This document shows, piece by piece, positions 1-9,262 of a stretch of 64,000 nt of DNA (position 1 is its first letter; each line of letters opens with the position of its first letter). The stretch is from Flavihumibacter profundi. Lineage in GTDB: Bacteria; Bacteroidota; Bacteroidia; Chitinophagales; Chitinophagaceae. A model generated the notes under the pieces. It was given only the letters and a program-made list of their open reading frames with translations. It had not been told where the DNA came from and ran no database searches. The position numbers and the translations under genes are program-made. The stretch lies in contig NZ_JAIQXE010000003.1 in assembly GCF_020076305.1 (NCBI RefSeq), positions 496,001-560,000 of the forward strand, read 5' to 3'.

Positions 1-151
1 GTGTATTAAACATATTTACATCCATCCGTTTTTCTTCCCAGTTCCAGCTCTCAGAGCCTGGTGCTTTACCCTGATACAGTTTAATCACCTCCGGCTGAGA
101 CCAGCCATGGAAACAAAGTAGCGTGAATGTTACTATAAATATTTTTCTCAT
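1..151 (-). CDS. Alpha/beta-hydrolase (esterase-like) protein, 5' part only
   Basis: The gene begins with ATG at 149-151 on the minus strand and runs off the left edge, leaving about 50 residues. The first 19 or so residues (MRKIFIVTFTLLCFHGWSQ) form a signal peptide, so the product is exported. The mature start, with LYQGKAPGSESWNW, resembles secreted Bacteroidota alpha/beta hydrolases of the acetyl-xylan-esterase type, which often begin with an L-Y-x-G-x-A-P-G-S-E motif. The catalytic residues lie outside the window, so the esterase call is inferred from this N-terminal motif. It is 109 bases downstream of the GH78 rhamnosidase gene on the same strand, which fits a shared role in removing side groups from plant polysaccharides. 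Confidence 0.5.
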   Translation of the reverse strand, partial: MRKIFIVTFTLLCFHGWSQPEVIKLYQGKAPGSESWNWEEKRMDVNMFNT

Positions 152-260
152 ATGACAAACCATTTCAGAACCATAAATATACCCCCTTTAACCTGACTAT
201 TAATTTGCTCATCTTTTCATTTTATAGAACTATGTTAATAAAACCAGGCTCATTCCATGT

Positions 261-3200
261 CTATCGTTCACCATCAAATACCAAACCCTGCATCTCCATT
301 CTCACTTTTACTACCTTTCCTGAACTGTTACGCGTAAACATTACGATTGCGCCATTATCGCCTTTAAAATGGTCAGAGTTAGGCCCTTCAGGGAACAATT
401 CAGTTTCATGCCCCCAGGCAGAAATAAAAAGGCTGCCATTTTCTGCACTTACCTCCACTTCCCGAGTCATGCCTTCCTTAACCTGGTATGTACCCTCATA
501 ATCAGTTGCATTCTTTATACTGGCAAATTGATGCGAATCAATGGCTGTTGAAAAATGATACAGGCCCGATCCCGCTGTTACAACAGCATAACCGGCTTCC
601 TCCCTGATGTATTGAATTTCTTTTTTTGCAAGAAGTGGTTTTCCACTTTCAGTGATTTCGGCCTTTGGTAAAACTGGAATATAGATGGTTGCGCTTGTAT
701 TTGCCGGAATCTCAATATCCATCTTTAACTGGTCACCTTCAATCGTCCAGCTGCTGGAAGCGATACCATAATATGTTTTCAGGCTGGCTGCAACATGGGA
801 GAACTTCCCACCAACATGTGGCCTGATCCTGATCTTCCTGTATCCCGGACCGTCTTCCTCAGTATCCAGTCCGGCCATTACCCTGTACATCCAATCGCCA
901 ATGGCGCCATAAGCGTAATGGTTAAACGAATTCATACCCGGTGTCTGGAAGCTGCTGTCAGGTTTAATGCCATCCCATCTTTCCCAGATGGTGGTTGCAC
1001 CCATTTTTACCGGGTAAAGCCATGAAGGATATGTTTCCTGTAATAATAATTTATACGCCATATTGGTATAACCAAATCGGGTTAGTACATGACAAATACG
1101 TGATGATCCCAGGAATCCTGTCGTTATATGCTGATCATAACTCTTGATATTCTCCACCAGTCTTTCTGCCGCCTGTTTACGCAATTGCTCCGGCAGCATA
1201 TCAAATTCCAAAGCGAGTACATATGCAGTTTGCGTGCCTGAAACCAACCGGCCATTGGCGGTAACATATTCCCTTTGATATGCTTCCTTGATGCGGGTCA
1301 GCAGGGATTCATAATTGGCAGCATCTTCTGTCTTACCCAATACCCTGGCCGCGTTGATTAAGAGTTGTGTCGAATTTGCATAAAAGCATTGAGCCAGCAT
1401 GTATTTATCAGTTACGGCTGCCCGTCCGTCATTGTCATCATCCGGACGGTAAAATAACCAGTCCCCAAAATGGAATCCTGTATTCCAAAGATCATTTTTC
1501 GCCGAACGCCGGATACTTTCCACATAACTTTTCATACTGTAATACTGGTTCTCCAGCATCCTTTTATCGCCATAAGCCAGGTACATATTCCAGGGAACAA
1601 TGGTGGCCGCATCTGCCCAGCCTGCACTGCTGATGGGATTCCCCAACACATTCGGGACAACAAAAGGTACCGTGCCATTTACCTGTTCAGCTTCCAGGTC
1701 CTTTAACCATTTGGCAAAGAAATTATTGACCTGCATATTGAAAGATGCCGTACGGGAAAACGCCTGCGCATCGCCAGTCCAGCCAAGTCTTTCATCACGT
1801 TGCGGACAATCAGTCGGTACATCCAGGAAATTACCCCGCTGGCCCAACTGAATATTATGCTGCAACTGATTTATCAATTCATTGGAACTGGTAAAAGTTC
1901 CTGTTGGCGGCATATCCGAATAAAGGGAAACAGCTTCAAAATTATTGGCATTCAGTTCACCCGGGTAGCCTTCAATTTTAGCATACCTGAATCCCTGCCA
2001 GGTAAAATGCGGTTCAAACACCTCCAGCACGCCGCCTTTTAGAATATATTGGTTCTGGGCTTTGGCAGAACGCAGGTTGTCTGTATAAAAATTCCCGGCT
2101 TTATCAAGTACTTCTGCATGTGATATCCTGATAGTGTCTCCTGCATTTCCTTTTACTTTCATCACAACCCAACCCACCAGGTTCTGGCCAAAGTCAATCA
2201 CTTTTTCACCAGCCGGAGTAGTAAATATTTTTACCGGCTTATACACTTCCTGTTTCCTTACCGGCTCATTATAAGTTGCCAGCAATACATCCTTAGGAAA
2301 GTTGGCCTCCCTGGCCGCATACCAATCGGTATCAGGATAACCGGCTTTCATCCAGCCTGGCTTATCCATACGCGCATCAATTGTTTCACCATTGTAGATT
2401 TCTGCATACCGAATCTGGCCGGTACTCGTCTTCCAGGTCTGGTCAGAACCAATAGTTTCAGTTGTGCCATCGTTGTAGGTAATATTCAGCTGGAACAATA
2501 ATGCGATATCTTTTCCATATACATTTAAACTGTTGGTAAACCCAATTATACCCCGGTACCACCCGCTTCCTAATTCAACAGCAATTGCATTAGCACCACT
2601 TTTCAACAGGCTGGTTACGTCGTAGGTCTGGTATTGCAAGCGTTTTTTATATGCCGTCCAACCTGGTGTAAGATATGCATCTCCCACCCGCTTGCCATTA
2701 ATATGCGCTTCGTACATGCCATGCGCTGTGATATATGCTGTTGCGGAAACGATTTTTTTTGCGGCAGTAAACTCTTTACGCATCAGTGGACTAGGCCGCA
2801 TAACAGAGTCTTCAATATACCCGGGCATTATCCATTTTGCTTTCCATTCTCCAGCATCCAAAAAAGCTATTTGGAAATAGGCCGGTGCACTCCAGGCTGA
2901 TTGTTTACCATGATTGTCCCAAACCCTTACGCGCCAGGTATATTGCTGGTTGCTTTTCAGGGCTTGCCCCTGGTAAGGCACCTGCACCGATTGACCTGAA
3001 TTTTGCTTGCCGCTGTTCCAGACTGCTGTCTTTCCGGAAAGAACAGTGATCTCAAATGCGGTTTGAAGGGTATTCCTGGCAGGCGAACTTAATTGCCAGC
3101 TAAACCTGGGTTGGGCAATATCAAGGCCAATGGGGTTGTCCCTGTTTTCTGTGAGCAAATGCTGGACAGTAATCTGCGCATTAACATTTTCAGCAACAAT

Positions 3201-3278
3201 AAGCAGTAACAACAAACAAAAGGATAGCACAATTTTGTTGGCGGCCCTGGCCAGCATCAACTTAAAACATGAAATCAT
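261..3278 (-). CDS. Alpha-L-rhamnosidase, glycoside hydrolase family 78
   Basis: Secreted 1005-residue enzyme expected to release terminal L-rhamnose from pectic glycans or glycosides. A signal peptide ends near residue 34 (NVNAQ). It is followed by the N-terminal fibronectin-like region typical of GH78 (NPIGLD, PRFSWQL) and beta-sandwich modules (LTPGWTAYKKRLQYQTYDV, GSGWYRG). The (alpha/alpha)6 catalytic domain carries the family signature DCPQRDERLGWTGDAQ, whose E of DER is the expected general acid. The last 85 or so residues form an extra beta-rich domain (YEGTYQV to KVRMEMQG) resembling the DUF3471 domain of serine hydrolases, unusual on a rhamnosidase. It is divergent from a GntR-type regulator that probably controls it. 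Confidence 0.93.
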   Translation of the reverse strand: MISCFKLMLARAANKIVLSFCLLLLLIVAENVNAQITVQHLLTENRDNPIGLDIAQPRFSWQLSSPARNTLQTAFEITVLSGKTAVWNSGKQNSGQSVQVPYQGQALKSNQQYTWRVRVWDNHGKQSAWSAPAYFQIAFLDAGEWKAKWIMPGYIEDSVMRPSPLMRKEFTAAKKIVSATAYITAHGMYEAHINGKRVGDAYLTPGWTAYKKRLQYQTYDVTSLLKSGANAIAVELGSGWYRGIIGFTNSLNVYGKDIALLFQLNITYNDGTTETIGSDQTWKTSTGQIRYAEIYNGETIDARMDKPGWMKAGYPDTDWYAAREANFPKDVLLATYNEPVRKQEVYKPVKIFTTPAGEKVIDFGQNLVGWVVMKVKGNAGDTIRISHAEVLDKAGNFYTDNLRSAKAQNQYILKGGVLEVFEPHFTWQGFRYAKIEGYPGELNANNFEAVSLYSDMPPTGTFTSSNELINQLQHNIQLGQRGNFLDVPTDCPQRDERLGWTGDAQAFSRTASFNMQVNNFFAKWLKDLEAEQVNGTVPFVVPNVLGNPISSAGWADAATIVPWNMYLAYGDKRMLENQYYSMKSYVESIRRSAKNDLWNTGFHFGDWLFYRPDDDNDGRAAVTDKYMLAQCFYANSTQLLINAARVLGKTEDAANYESLLTRIKEAYQREYVTANGRLVSGTQTAYVLALEFDMLPEQLRKQAAERLVENIKSYDQHITTGFLGSSRICHVLTRFGYTNMAYKLLLQETYPSWLYPVKMGATTIWERWDGIKPDSSFQTPGMNSFNHYAYGAIGDWMYRVMAGLDTEEDGPGYRKIRIRPHVGGKFSHVAASLKTYYGIASSSWTIEGDQLKMDIEIPANTSATIYIPVLPKAEITESGKPLLAKKEIQYIREEAGYAVVTAGSGLYHFSTAIDSHQFASIKNATDYEGTYQVKEGMTREVEVSAENGSLFISAWGHETELFPEGPNSDHFKGDNGAIVMFTRNSSGKVVKVRMEMQGLVFDGER

Positions 3279-3319
3279 GGTGGCAAATTGAATCGTTGAA
3301 AATGTAGCAATATACTGAA

Positions 3320-3351
3320 GGAAAATTGACCATTTTGGGGAAATTTACCAT
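3320..3351. promoter_or_regulatory. Direct repeat upstream of the rhamnosidase gene
   Basis: Two near-identical 14-base words, GGAAAATTGACCAT (3320-3333) and GGGAAATTTACCAT (3338-3351), start 18 bases apart and lie 42-73 bases upstream of the rhamnosidase start. The position suits an operator for the divergently encoded GntR-type regulator. No binding evidence exists; this is inferred from repetition and placement. Confidence 0.3.
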
Positions 3352-3461
3352 CCTGTCCCATCCTGTGGTTAAAGCAGACGGTAGTGTTTTCCCTGCAATT
3401 ACACTGTATCCTTAACAAGCTTCAAATTCAGTGTGCCTGAAAATGCTTCAGGATTTGCTAT

Positions 3462-3476
3462 TTTACAGTTTGTAAA
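3462..3476. promoter_or_regulatory. Perfect palindrome upstream of the GntR-type regulator
   Basis: TTTACA-GTT-TGTAAA is a perfect inverted repeat with 6-base arms and a 3-base centre, 81 bases upstream of the preferred regulator start. Dimeric winged-helix regulators often bind such sites, so autoregulation is plausible. Chance occurrence in AT-rich DNA cannot be excluded. Confidence 0.35.
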
Positions 3477-3557
3477 CCCGCTTATTACTATGAGCTGATA
3501 ACTGAGTTGATGTTAAATTGTGCATGAATTCAGGCAGTGGCTTACTTTATAAATATT

Positions 3558-4589
3558 ATGTTTTCTGATAACGTTTATCGGTATATTCAAATTGATGACA
3601 AGTCGGTTACACCCAAGTACCTGCAACTGACCAACTCAATTATCAAGGGGGTTGAGGCTGGTATTATTAAAAAGGACTACCAGCTGCCTTCCATCAATGA
3701 CCTTAGCTATGAACTCGATATTTCACGCGACACGGCAGAGAAGGCATATCGCCACCTTAAATCTTTGGGCATTATTGGTTCTGTTCCCGGCAAAGGCTAC
3801 TTTATTGCCAAAACAGACTTTATTCAGACATATAAAATTTTCCTGCTTTTTAATAAACTGAGCGCACATAAAAAGATCATATACGATTCACTGGTGAATA
3901 AACTCGGTGCAAAAGCAGCAATCGATTTTTATATCTATAATAATGACTTCAGCATATTTAAGAAATTACTGGCCGAACACAGTGAAGGATACACCCACTA
4001 TGTAATCATTCCCCATTTCCTGGAAGGCGGGGAAAAGGCACACGAACTGATTAATGCCATCAAAGGGGCAAACCTGATTCTGCTCGACAAAAAAATACCT
4101 GGCATTACCCGGCCCTTTGGCGCAGTTTATGAAAATTTTAAAAAGGACATTTTTAACGCATTGGTCCAGGCTCTTCCCCAGATGCAGAAATACCAGGCTA
4201 TTAAAATTATTTTCCCTTCCTATACCTATTTTCCGGAAGAAATTCTGAAAGGCTTTTTTGCTTTCTGCAGCGAGTACGCATACAATTACAAAGTTGTACG
4301 TGATTTAAAAGATGAGCCGATCAGTGACGGGGATGTATATATCAACCTCATGGAGGAAGACCTCGTCGTACTGCTAGACAAAATACAGCATACAAACCTC
4401 AAAGTGGGTAAGAACCTGGGGATCATCTCCTACAATGAAACACCGTTGAAACGATTTATTATGAATGGAATCACTACCATCTCTACAAACTTCCAGGCAA
4501 TGGGTGAAGCAACTGCCCAAATGATTCTCAATAATGAGCTTGAACAAACAGAAGTTCCGTTCACTCTTACACTACGGCCTTCCTTATAA
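3558..4589 (+). CDS. GntR-family regulator with LacI-like sensor domain
   Basis: Transcription factor of about 343 residues. The N-terminal 80 or so residues form a GntR winged helix: TPKYLQLTNSII, then LPSINDLSYELDISRDTAEKAYRHL, then the wing GSVPGKGYFI. The remainder (KIFLLFNKLSAHKK, later GIISYNETP and GEATAQMI) looks like the periplasmic-binding-protein fold of LacI sensors, so a sugar effector is likely. The reading frame extends back to a GTG at 3537, but the ATG at 3558 gives the more usual N-terminus. It is transcribed away from the GH78 gene across a 280-base spacer holding two repeat elements, which points to local control by rhamnose or an oligosaccharide (inference). Confidence 0.85.
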   Translation: MFSDNVYRYIQIDDKSVTPKYLQLTNSIIKGVEAGIIKKDYQLPSINDLSYELDISRDTAEKAYRHLKSLGIIGSVPGKGYFIAKTDFIQTYKIFLLFNKLSAHKKIIYDSLVNKLGAKAAIDFYIYNNDFSIFKKLLAEHSEGYTHYVIIPHFLEGGEKAHELINAIKGANLILLDKKIPGITRPFGAVYENFKKDIFNALVQALPQMQKYQAIKIIFPSYTYFPEEILKGFFAFCSEYAYNYKVVRDLKDEPISDGDVYINLMEEDLVVLLDKIQHTNLKVGKNLGIISYNETPLKRFIMNGITTISTNFQAMGEATAQMILNNELEQTEVPFTLTLRPSL

Positions 4590-4596
4590 GCAGGTA

Positions 4597-4983
4597 TTAT
4601 TGCGCCGCCCAATAATCGATAACCAAAACCTTGTCGAGGTGCGGTTTTAATACTTCGCCAAATGCTTTATGTGCGGGATGCGGCAAATATACAGCCCTGT
4701 CGGCTTCTGAATTAAAGGTTACAAAAAAACAATGCGTGAAGCCCTGGTTAAGGTTCTCCGGACTATTGTTTAATCCCCATTCAAAAGATTTAATCTCTTT
4801 TATCTGACCTGGCAAAGCACGGAAAGCATCTTCTACTTTCTTAATGTCTGCTGCTGAACTGGTCTCCTTAAATTTAAACAATACCACATGGCGTAAAACT
4901 TTCCCTGTGTTCTTACTGTTCTGGGCATTTGTAATAGCTGTCATAGAAATCATTGCGAATAATAACGCGAATATATTTTTCAT
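4597..4983 (-). CDS. Exported Dabb (stress-responsive alpha/beta barrel) protein
   Basis: A protein of 128 residues with a signal peptide (cleavage near ITNAQ, residue 21) and one Dabb ferredoxin-like domain: LRHVVLFKFKE, an alpha-helical stretch (IKKVEDAFRALPG), IKSFEWGLN, FTHCFFVTF and the closing HPAHKAF/VLVIDYW. Dabb domains usually form small dimeric barrels, and the biochemical role of most members is unknown. It is the last gene of the minus-strand operon, 10 bases after cysS, and converges on the GntR-type regulator with only 7 bases between the stops. The signal peptide means it acts outside the cytoplasm, unlike many Dabb proteins. Confidence 0.85.
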   Translation of the reverse strand: MKNIFALLFAMISMTAITNAQNSKNTGKVLRHVVLFKFKETSSAADIKKVEDAFRALPGQIKEIKSFEWGLNNSPENLNQGFTHCFFVTFNSEADRAVYLPHPAHKAFGEVLKPHLDKVLVIDYWAAQ

Positions 4984-4993
4984 GCTTTTTTAT

Positions 4994-6493
4994 TTAGGCA
5001 AAATTCACACTTACGCTGCCATCTTTTTCATCTTTTAAAATTACCCCCAGATCCTGCAATTGATTGCGGATTTTATCGCTGGTCGCGAAATCTTTCCGGC
5101 CTTTGGCTTCTTTACGGATATCAATAAGCAATTGCAGAACCCCATCCAGTTTGCTATTATCGCCACCTGCTGCCGATTGTTCATCTTTTAATCCGAAAAT
5201 ATCTTCAAGGTAAGCTTTAAACGCCTTGCGCATTTTTTCTACAGTGGCGGTGCTTAATGCCGTAGCGGCAATATGCTTGTCCTTAATGCCATTAATTACA
5301 GGTACCAGCTCGAACATACTGGCTAATACTTTTGCAGTATTCAGGTCGTCGTTCATGAATTCATCAAACTCATCTACCAGCTTATTACAGCGCGCATCCA
5401 GCTCTGCATCACCTGCAATGGCTGCGCCTGCTATTATTTTTCCCAATACATCATAAGCGTCCCATAAACGCCGCATACCTTTCTGGGCAGCCTGCAATGC
5501 TTCATTCCCAAAATCAAGTGTGCTGCGGTAATGTGTCTGTAAAATAAAAAAGCGTACCGTCATCGGGTGGTATGCCTGCTCCAGCAAAGGATGTGAGCCA
5601 CTAAACAATTCAGTCAGCTTGATCACATTATTATAGCTCTTCCCCATTTTACGGCCGTTGATGGTAATCATATTATTGTGCAGCCAGTAACGTGCAGGAA
5701 CATGGTGGTTGCAAATGGTACTTTGTGCAATTTCACTTTCATGGTGCGGAAACTGCAGGTCCATACCGCCACCATGGATATCAAATTGTTTACCCAGGTA
5801 CTTGGTAGCCATTGCCGAACATTCGATATGCCAGCCGGGGAAACCTTCCCCCCATGGACTATTCCACCGCATAATATGTTCCGGGGGGGCAGCTTTCCAA
5901 AGGGCAAAATCCTGTTTGTTATTTTTTTCGTCCTGACCTTCAAGGTCGCGTGATGTTTCCAGCAGTTCATCCATTACCCTCCCGCTGAGTTTTCCATATG
6001 GATAGTGTTCGGCATATTTTACCACATTAAAATACACTGACCCGTTCTTCACGTAAGCATAGCCCGCATCAATTATGGTTTTAATCATCTCGATCTGCTC
6101 CACTATATGCCCCGTTGCGGTTGGCTCAATGCTTGGATCCAGGTTATTAAATTGCTTCATGGCCCAGTGGAACAGGTTGGTGTATTTCTGAACCAGTTCC
6201 ATCGGTTCCAGTTTTTCAATCTGTGCCTTTGTGGAAATCTTGTCTTCCGCCTCGCGGCCTTCTTCCTCAAAATGACCGGCATCGGTAATATTGCGTACAT
6301 ACCTTACTTTATACCCCAAATGCATAAGGTAGCGGTATACCACGTCAAATGTGATAAATGGCCTGGCATGACCGAGGTGGCTCTCGCCACTAACAGTTGG
6401 TCCGCAAACATACATACCCGCATAGCCGGGTACAAGTGATTCAAAAGCCTCTTTTTGCCTTGTATAAGAATTGTATACTTTAAGTGTTGACAT
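4994..6493 (-). CDS. cysS: Cysteine--tRNA ligase
   Basis: Class I aminoacyl-tRNA synthetase, 499 residues (family about 460-500), charging tRNA-Cys in the cytoplasm. Visible hallmarks are the zinc/cysteine-site start YVCGPTV, the HIGH-type motif HLGH in SHLGHARPF, the zinc ligands in WHIECSAM and [15 protein letters not shown], and the KMSKS-type loop as KMGKS ([11 protein letters not shown]). The C-terminal helical anticodon-binding region includes [15 protein letters not shown] and SDKIRNQL. It lies 68 bases downstream of the EEP-family gene and 10 bases before the Dabb gene, probably in the same transcript. Confidence 0.97.
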   Translation of the reverse strand: MSTLKVYNSYTRQKEAFESLVPGYAGMYVCGPTVSGESHLGHARPFITFDVVYRYLMHLGYKVRYVRNITDAGHFEEEGREAEDKISTKAQIEKLEPMELVQKYTNLFHWAMKQFNNLDPSIEPTATGHIVEQIEMIKTIIDAGYAYVKNGSVYFNVVKYAEHYPYGKLSGRVMDELLETSRDLEGQDEKNNKQDFALWKAAPPEHIMRWNSPWGEGFPGWHIECSAMATKYLGKQFDIHGGGMDLQFPHHESEIAQSTICNHHVPARYWLHNNMITINGRKMGKSYNNVIKLTELFSGSHPLLEQAYHPMTVRFFILQTHYRSTLDFGNEALQAAQKGMRRLWDAYDVLGKIIAGAAIAGDAELDARCNKLVDEFDEFMNDDLNTAKVLASMFELVPVINGIKDKHIAATALSTATVEKMRKAFKAYLEDIFGLKDEQSAAGGDNSKLDGVLQLLIDIRKEAKGRKDFATSDKIRNQLQDLGVILKDEKDGSVSVNFA

Positions 6494-6561
6494 ATGCTTG
6501 TAAAATGACTTGGATAACGTTCACTTTGGATAAAGATTATGAATTCATCTAAAATATTGGA

Positions 6562-7704
6562 TTATTCCGGGTTTTCCAGCACCAGGTCTGCAATTACCGG
6601 GAAATGGTCCGACAGCCTGGGGTGCGGATTCCGGCATTGGACAACCCTGAATCGCTGGTCGGCCAAAATATAATCTATGCGCAAAGTTGGGGAAATGGAA
6701 GAAAAAGTCCGGCCAATGCCAAACCCTTTTTGGGTAAATACATCCTGTCTTTCTCCCTTAATGCGATGATAGGCAAAAGAGTTGGGAACATCATTGAAAT
6801 CACCACAAATAATAACCGGGTATGGACTTTTATCAAGTTGCTCGCGCACCAGTTCTGCCTGTTTTTGCCTGAAACCATAAGCCTGCCTGAATTTCCTGAA
6901 AATAGCCCAGGATTTTTCAATCGTACTGTCATCGCCTTTCTTTATGTCTTCTACATTCTTGAATTCAGTGCTGGTAAATAACAAGGATTGCAAATGTGTA
7001 GTAAATACCCTGATTATTTTACCGTTTATTTCAATATCGGCGTAAATATAGCTTTCATCGGCTTTCAGGGATTTCGGACCGCCGAATTTCCATCGGCCGG
7101 TATTGCGGATCGGGTATTTTGAGAATATGGCTATACCATGCTCGTAACGTTTATCGGGCCTCCGATGGTCCATTGCATAAGAAAAATAGGAGTACCCAAG
7201 TGTATCTTTGAAATATGGAATATTGGCATCCAGTAATTTCAGGTTGTTGGATTCCAGGAATTCCTGCATACAAATAATATCGGGTTGCTGCTTCCGCACA
7301 TAATCAAGGATTTCTATTCTTTTTGATTTACGCGAATGGGGACGGTAAGTCATTTCATCAAAGCGGGCCACGTTCCATTGCATAATCCTGAATGACCCGG
7401 GCTCTTTTTTTTCTGTGGACGGAGAAAAAGGATGAACCGCAAAAAATGCATTGATGGGCTTCCAGCCAATGAGCAGGGCAAAAAACGGAACCATAAACCA
7501 ACGTGACCGGAAAACCACCCAGAACAATAAAAGGCAAAATACACTAAAACAGAGAAATGCAAAGCCAACGCCCAGTAAAGCGATATACCAATATTTCCCG
7601 GGAGGGATATACCAGGCCACGCAGGATAAAAGGAATATTCCCGTTACCACAATGGTAAGGGTGATAAATATCCTTTTGGTAAGGCTGCGAAGTAGCGACG
7701 GCAT
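6562..7704 (-). CDS. Membrane-anchored endonuclease/exonuclease/phosphatase family protein
   Basis: A protein of 380 residues. The first 95 or so residues hold three hydrophobic helices (near 10-32, 38-62 and 68-90); the rest is an EEP (DNase I-like) domain. Conserved pieces are the entry motif MQWNVARFD, the metal-ligand glutamate in IICMQEF, the HGIAIFSKYPI segment, TTHLQS, ICGDFNDVPNS and the closing SDHFPVIADL. Many Bacteroidota have this EEP protein directly after two rhomboid genes, as here (8-base gap). The substrate may be a phospholipid, nucleic acid or phosphoester and cannot be told from sequence. Confidence 0.9.
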   Translation of the reverse strand: MPSLLRSLTKRIFITLTIVVTGIFLLSCVAWYIPPGKYWYIALLGVGFAFLCFSVFCLLLFWVVFRSRWFMVPFFALLIGWKPINAFFAVHPFSPSTEKKEPGSFRIMQWNVARFDEMTYRPHSRKSKRIEILDYVRKQQPDIICMQEFLESNNLKLLDANIPYFKDTLGYSYFSYAMDHRRPDKRYEHGIAIFSKYPIRNTGRWKFGGPKSLKADESYIYADIEINGKIIRVFTTHLQSLLFTSTEFKNVEDIKKGDDSTIEKSWAIFRKFRQAYGFRQKQAELVREQLDKSPYPVIICGDFNDVPNSFAYHRIKGERQDVFTQKGFGIGRTFSSISPTLRIDYILADQRFRVVQCRNPHPRLSDHFPVIADLVLENPE

Positions 7705-7712
7705 GATCGAAT

Positions 7713-8639
7713 TTACAACTCATCTTCGTTAGCGGCCCGACGTAAAATGTCTTTTTCTTCGTCGGTGAGCATATGATACCCTTCCTGGTTAATCTTATCC
7801 AGTATCTGGTCTATCCTTTGTTGGGTGATGTTTGGATATTTTTTATACGGGGCATGCCCGCTTACCTTATAATAAAAACTGTCTTTCTGCTTTTTCCTGC
7901 GCGAAGGTTTATCGGGATTAAAAAGGTTTTCAAACCATTCGAAGAAATTATTGATCCAGGCACTCCAGTCGCGGCCCCGGCGCATTTGGTAAATAAATAC
8001 AAAGCCCAGCGCTGCCCCGGCAAGATGAGATATATATCCAGCGACATTGCCTGTTGAAATACTGGCAAAATCTATGATTACAAACAGGGAAGTCAGTATC
8101 CATAAAGGAATACCACCATTGATCATCGGGAAAATCCGGTAATCTGGTGCCACTGTGGTAGTTGCTACTGCCACTGCCATCACCGATGTGTTTGCGCCGA
8201 TCAGGCTGGCAAATGCCAGGTCGGGATGCAGACTTGGAATAAGGTAATGTGAGGCAACGAAAACCAAAGCACCAGTAAAACCACCCAAGAGGTATATAGG
8301 TACCAACTTCCTGTTTCCAGTGAGGTCCTGCAGGATATACCCAAACATCCATAGCCAAAGCAGGTTAGCAATAACATGCATCACGCTTTCATGTGTAAAC
8401 ATAAAGCTGATAATAGTCCATGGCCGGTAGGCCAGCTTCTCAATATTGGCCGGCAGGATAAACCAATTGAACACATTGCTGTAATAAGCATCCAGGTTCA
8501 AATCACTTAACATGTAAACGATATAGATGAATTTCAGCAATACGAAAACTACTGCATTCACTATTACCAGGTTAACCAATGCATTACCATCGGAACCCAG
8601 GAATACCCTGCTTCTGCTTTTTTCTTCTTGTACGTTCAT
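7713..8639 (-). CDS. Rhomboid-family membrane protein, catalytic serine replaced by Asn
   Basis: A 308-residue rhomboid fold with about six membrane helices. The L1/HxxxN region (HESVMHVIANLLWLW) and the last-helix histidine (ISHLAGAALG, H205) are present. The active-site motif is GANTS (residues 148-152) where GxSx is expected, so the nucleophile position is Asn150; a serine lies two residues later at 152. The C-terminal tail carries a DUF6576-like segment (RIDQILDKINQEG, LTDEEKDILRRA). It may be a pseudoprotease or use a shifted serine. The gene sits 11 bases after an intact rhomboid gene and 8 bases before an EEP-domain gene. Confidence 0.88.
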   Translation of the reverse strand: MNVQEEKSRSRVFLGSDGNALVNLVIVNAVVFVLLKFIYIVYMLSDLNLDAYYSNVFNWFILPANIEKLAYRPWTIISFMFTHESVMHVIANLLWLWMFGYILQDLTGNRKLVPIYLLGGFTGALVFVASHYLIPSLHPDLAFASLIGANTSVMAVAVATTTVAPDYRIFPMINGGIPLWILTSLFVIIDFASISTGNVAGYISHLAGAALGFVFIYQMRRGRDWSAWINNFFEWFENLFNPDKPSRRKKQKDSFYYKVSGHAPYKKYPNITQQRIDQILDKINQEGYHMLTDEEKDILRRAANEDEL

Positions 8640-8650
8640 AATGGATTATA

Positions 8651-9253
8651 TCAATAAAACGTATTACGATTGGTTTTGTTCCACAATACTACCAGGATAA
8701 AACCGGTTATTGCACCACCAAGATGTGCCCAGTGGGCGATATTGTCACCATTTACACTGGCTATGCCTCCAAAAAGGTCCAGGGCCATTAGTCCGGGAAT
8801 CGCGTATTTTGCCTTGATGGGAATAGGAATAAACATGAGGTAAAGCGGTGTATTGGGAAAAAGATAGGTAAAGGCTGCCAAAACCCCCATAATTGCCCCG
8901 GATGCACCAACTGCATAACCAAAATCACTTCCCATAAACAGTTGTGCCAAAGCAGCTACAATACCGCAGATGATATAAAAATTAAAAAAACGTTTTGGCC
9001 CCCAAACCTGTTCCAGCATGCTGCCAAACATATACAGCGTGAACATATTGAATAAAATGTGAAACCAATTATTCGTGGCATGCATAAACATATGCGTGAC
9101 CAGTTGCCATATCTTGAAGTTTCCGGAGGCTATCGGCCATAATGCACCATACAATTCAAGAGGGGTTTCGGAATTCCTGAAATACATCTGTGCCAGGAAT
9201 ACCAGCACATTGGCAATCAAAAGGTTTTTTACTACTGGTGGTAATGATCTCAT
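8651..9253 (-). CDS. Rhomboid family intramembrane serine protease
   Basis: A compact 200-residue, six-helix rhomboid expected to cut membrane proteins within the bilayer. The catalytic dyad is intact: S118 in VGASGAIMG and H177 in AHWAHLGG. The helix-2 motif is also present (WFHILFNMFTLYMFG). It lies between rlmD (9 bases) and a second rhomboid gene (11 bases) on the same strand, so the two rhomboids are co-transcribed and may act together. The physiological substrate is unknown. Confidence 0.93.
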   Translation of the reverse strand: MRSLPPVVKNLLIANVLVFLAQMYFRNSETPLELYGALWPIASGNFKIWQLVTHMFMHATNNWFHILFNMFTLYMFGSMLEQVWGPKRFFNFYIICGIVAALAQLFMGSDFGYAVGASGAIMGVLAAFTYLFPNTPLYLMFIPIPIKAKYAIPGLMALDLFGGIASVNGDNIAHWAHLGGAITGFILVVLWNKTNRNTFY

Positions 9254-9262
9254 CTTTATTAC

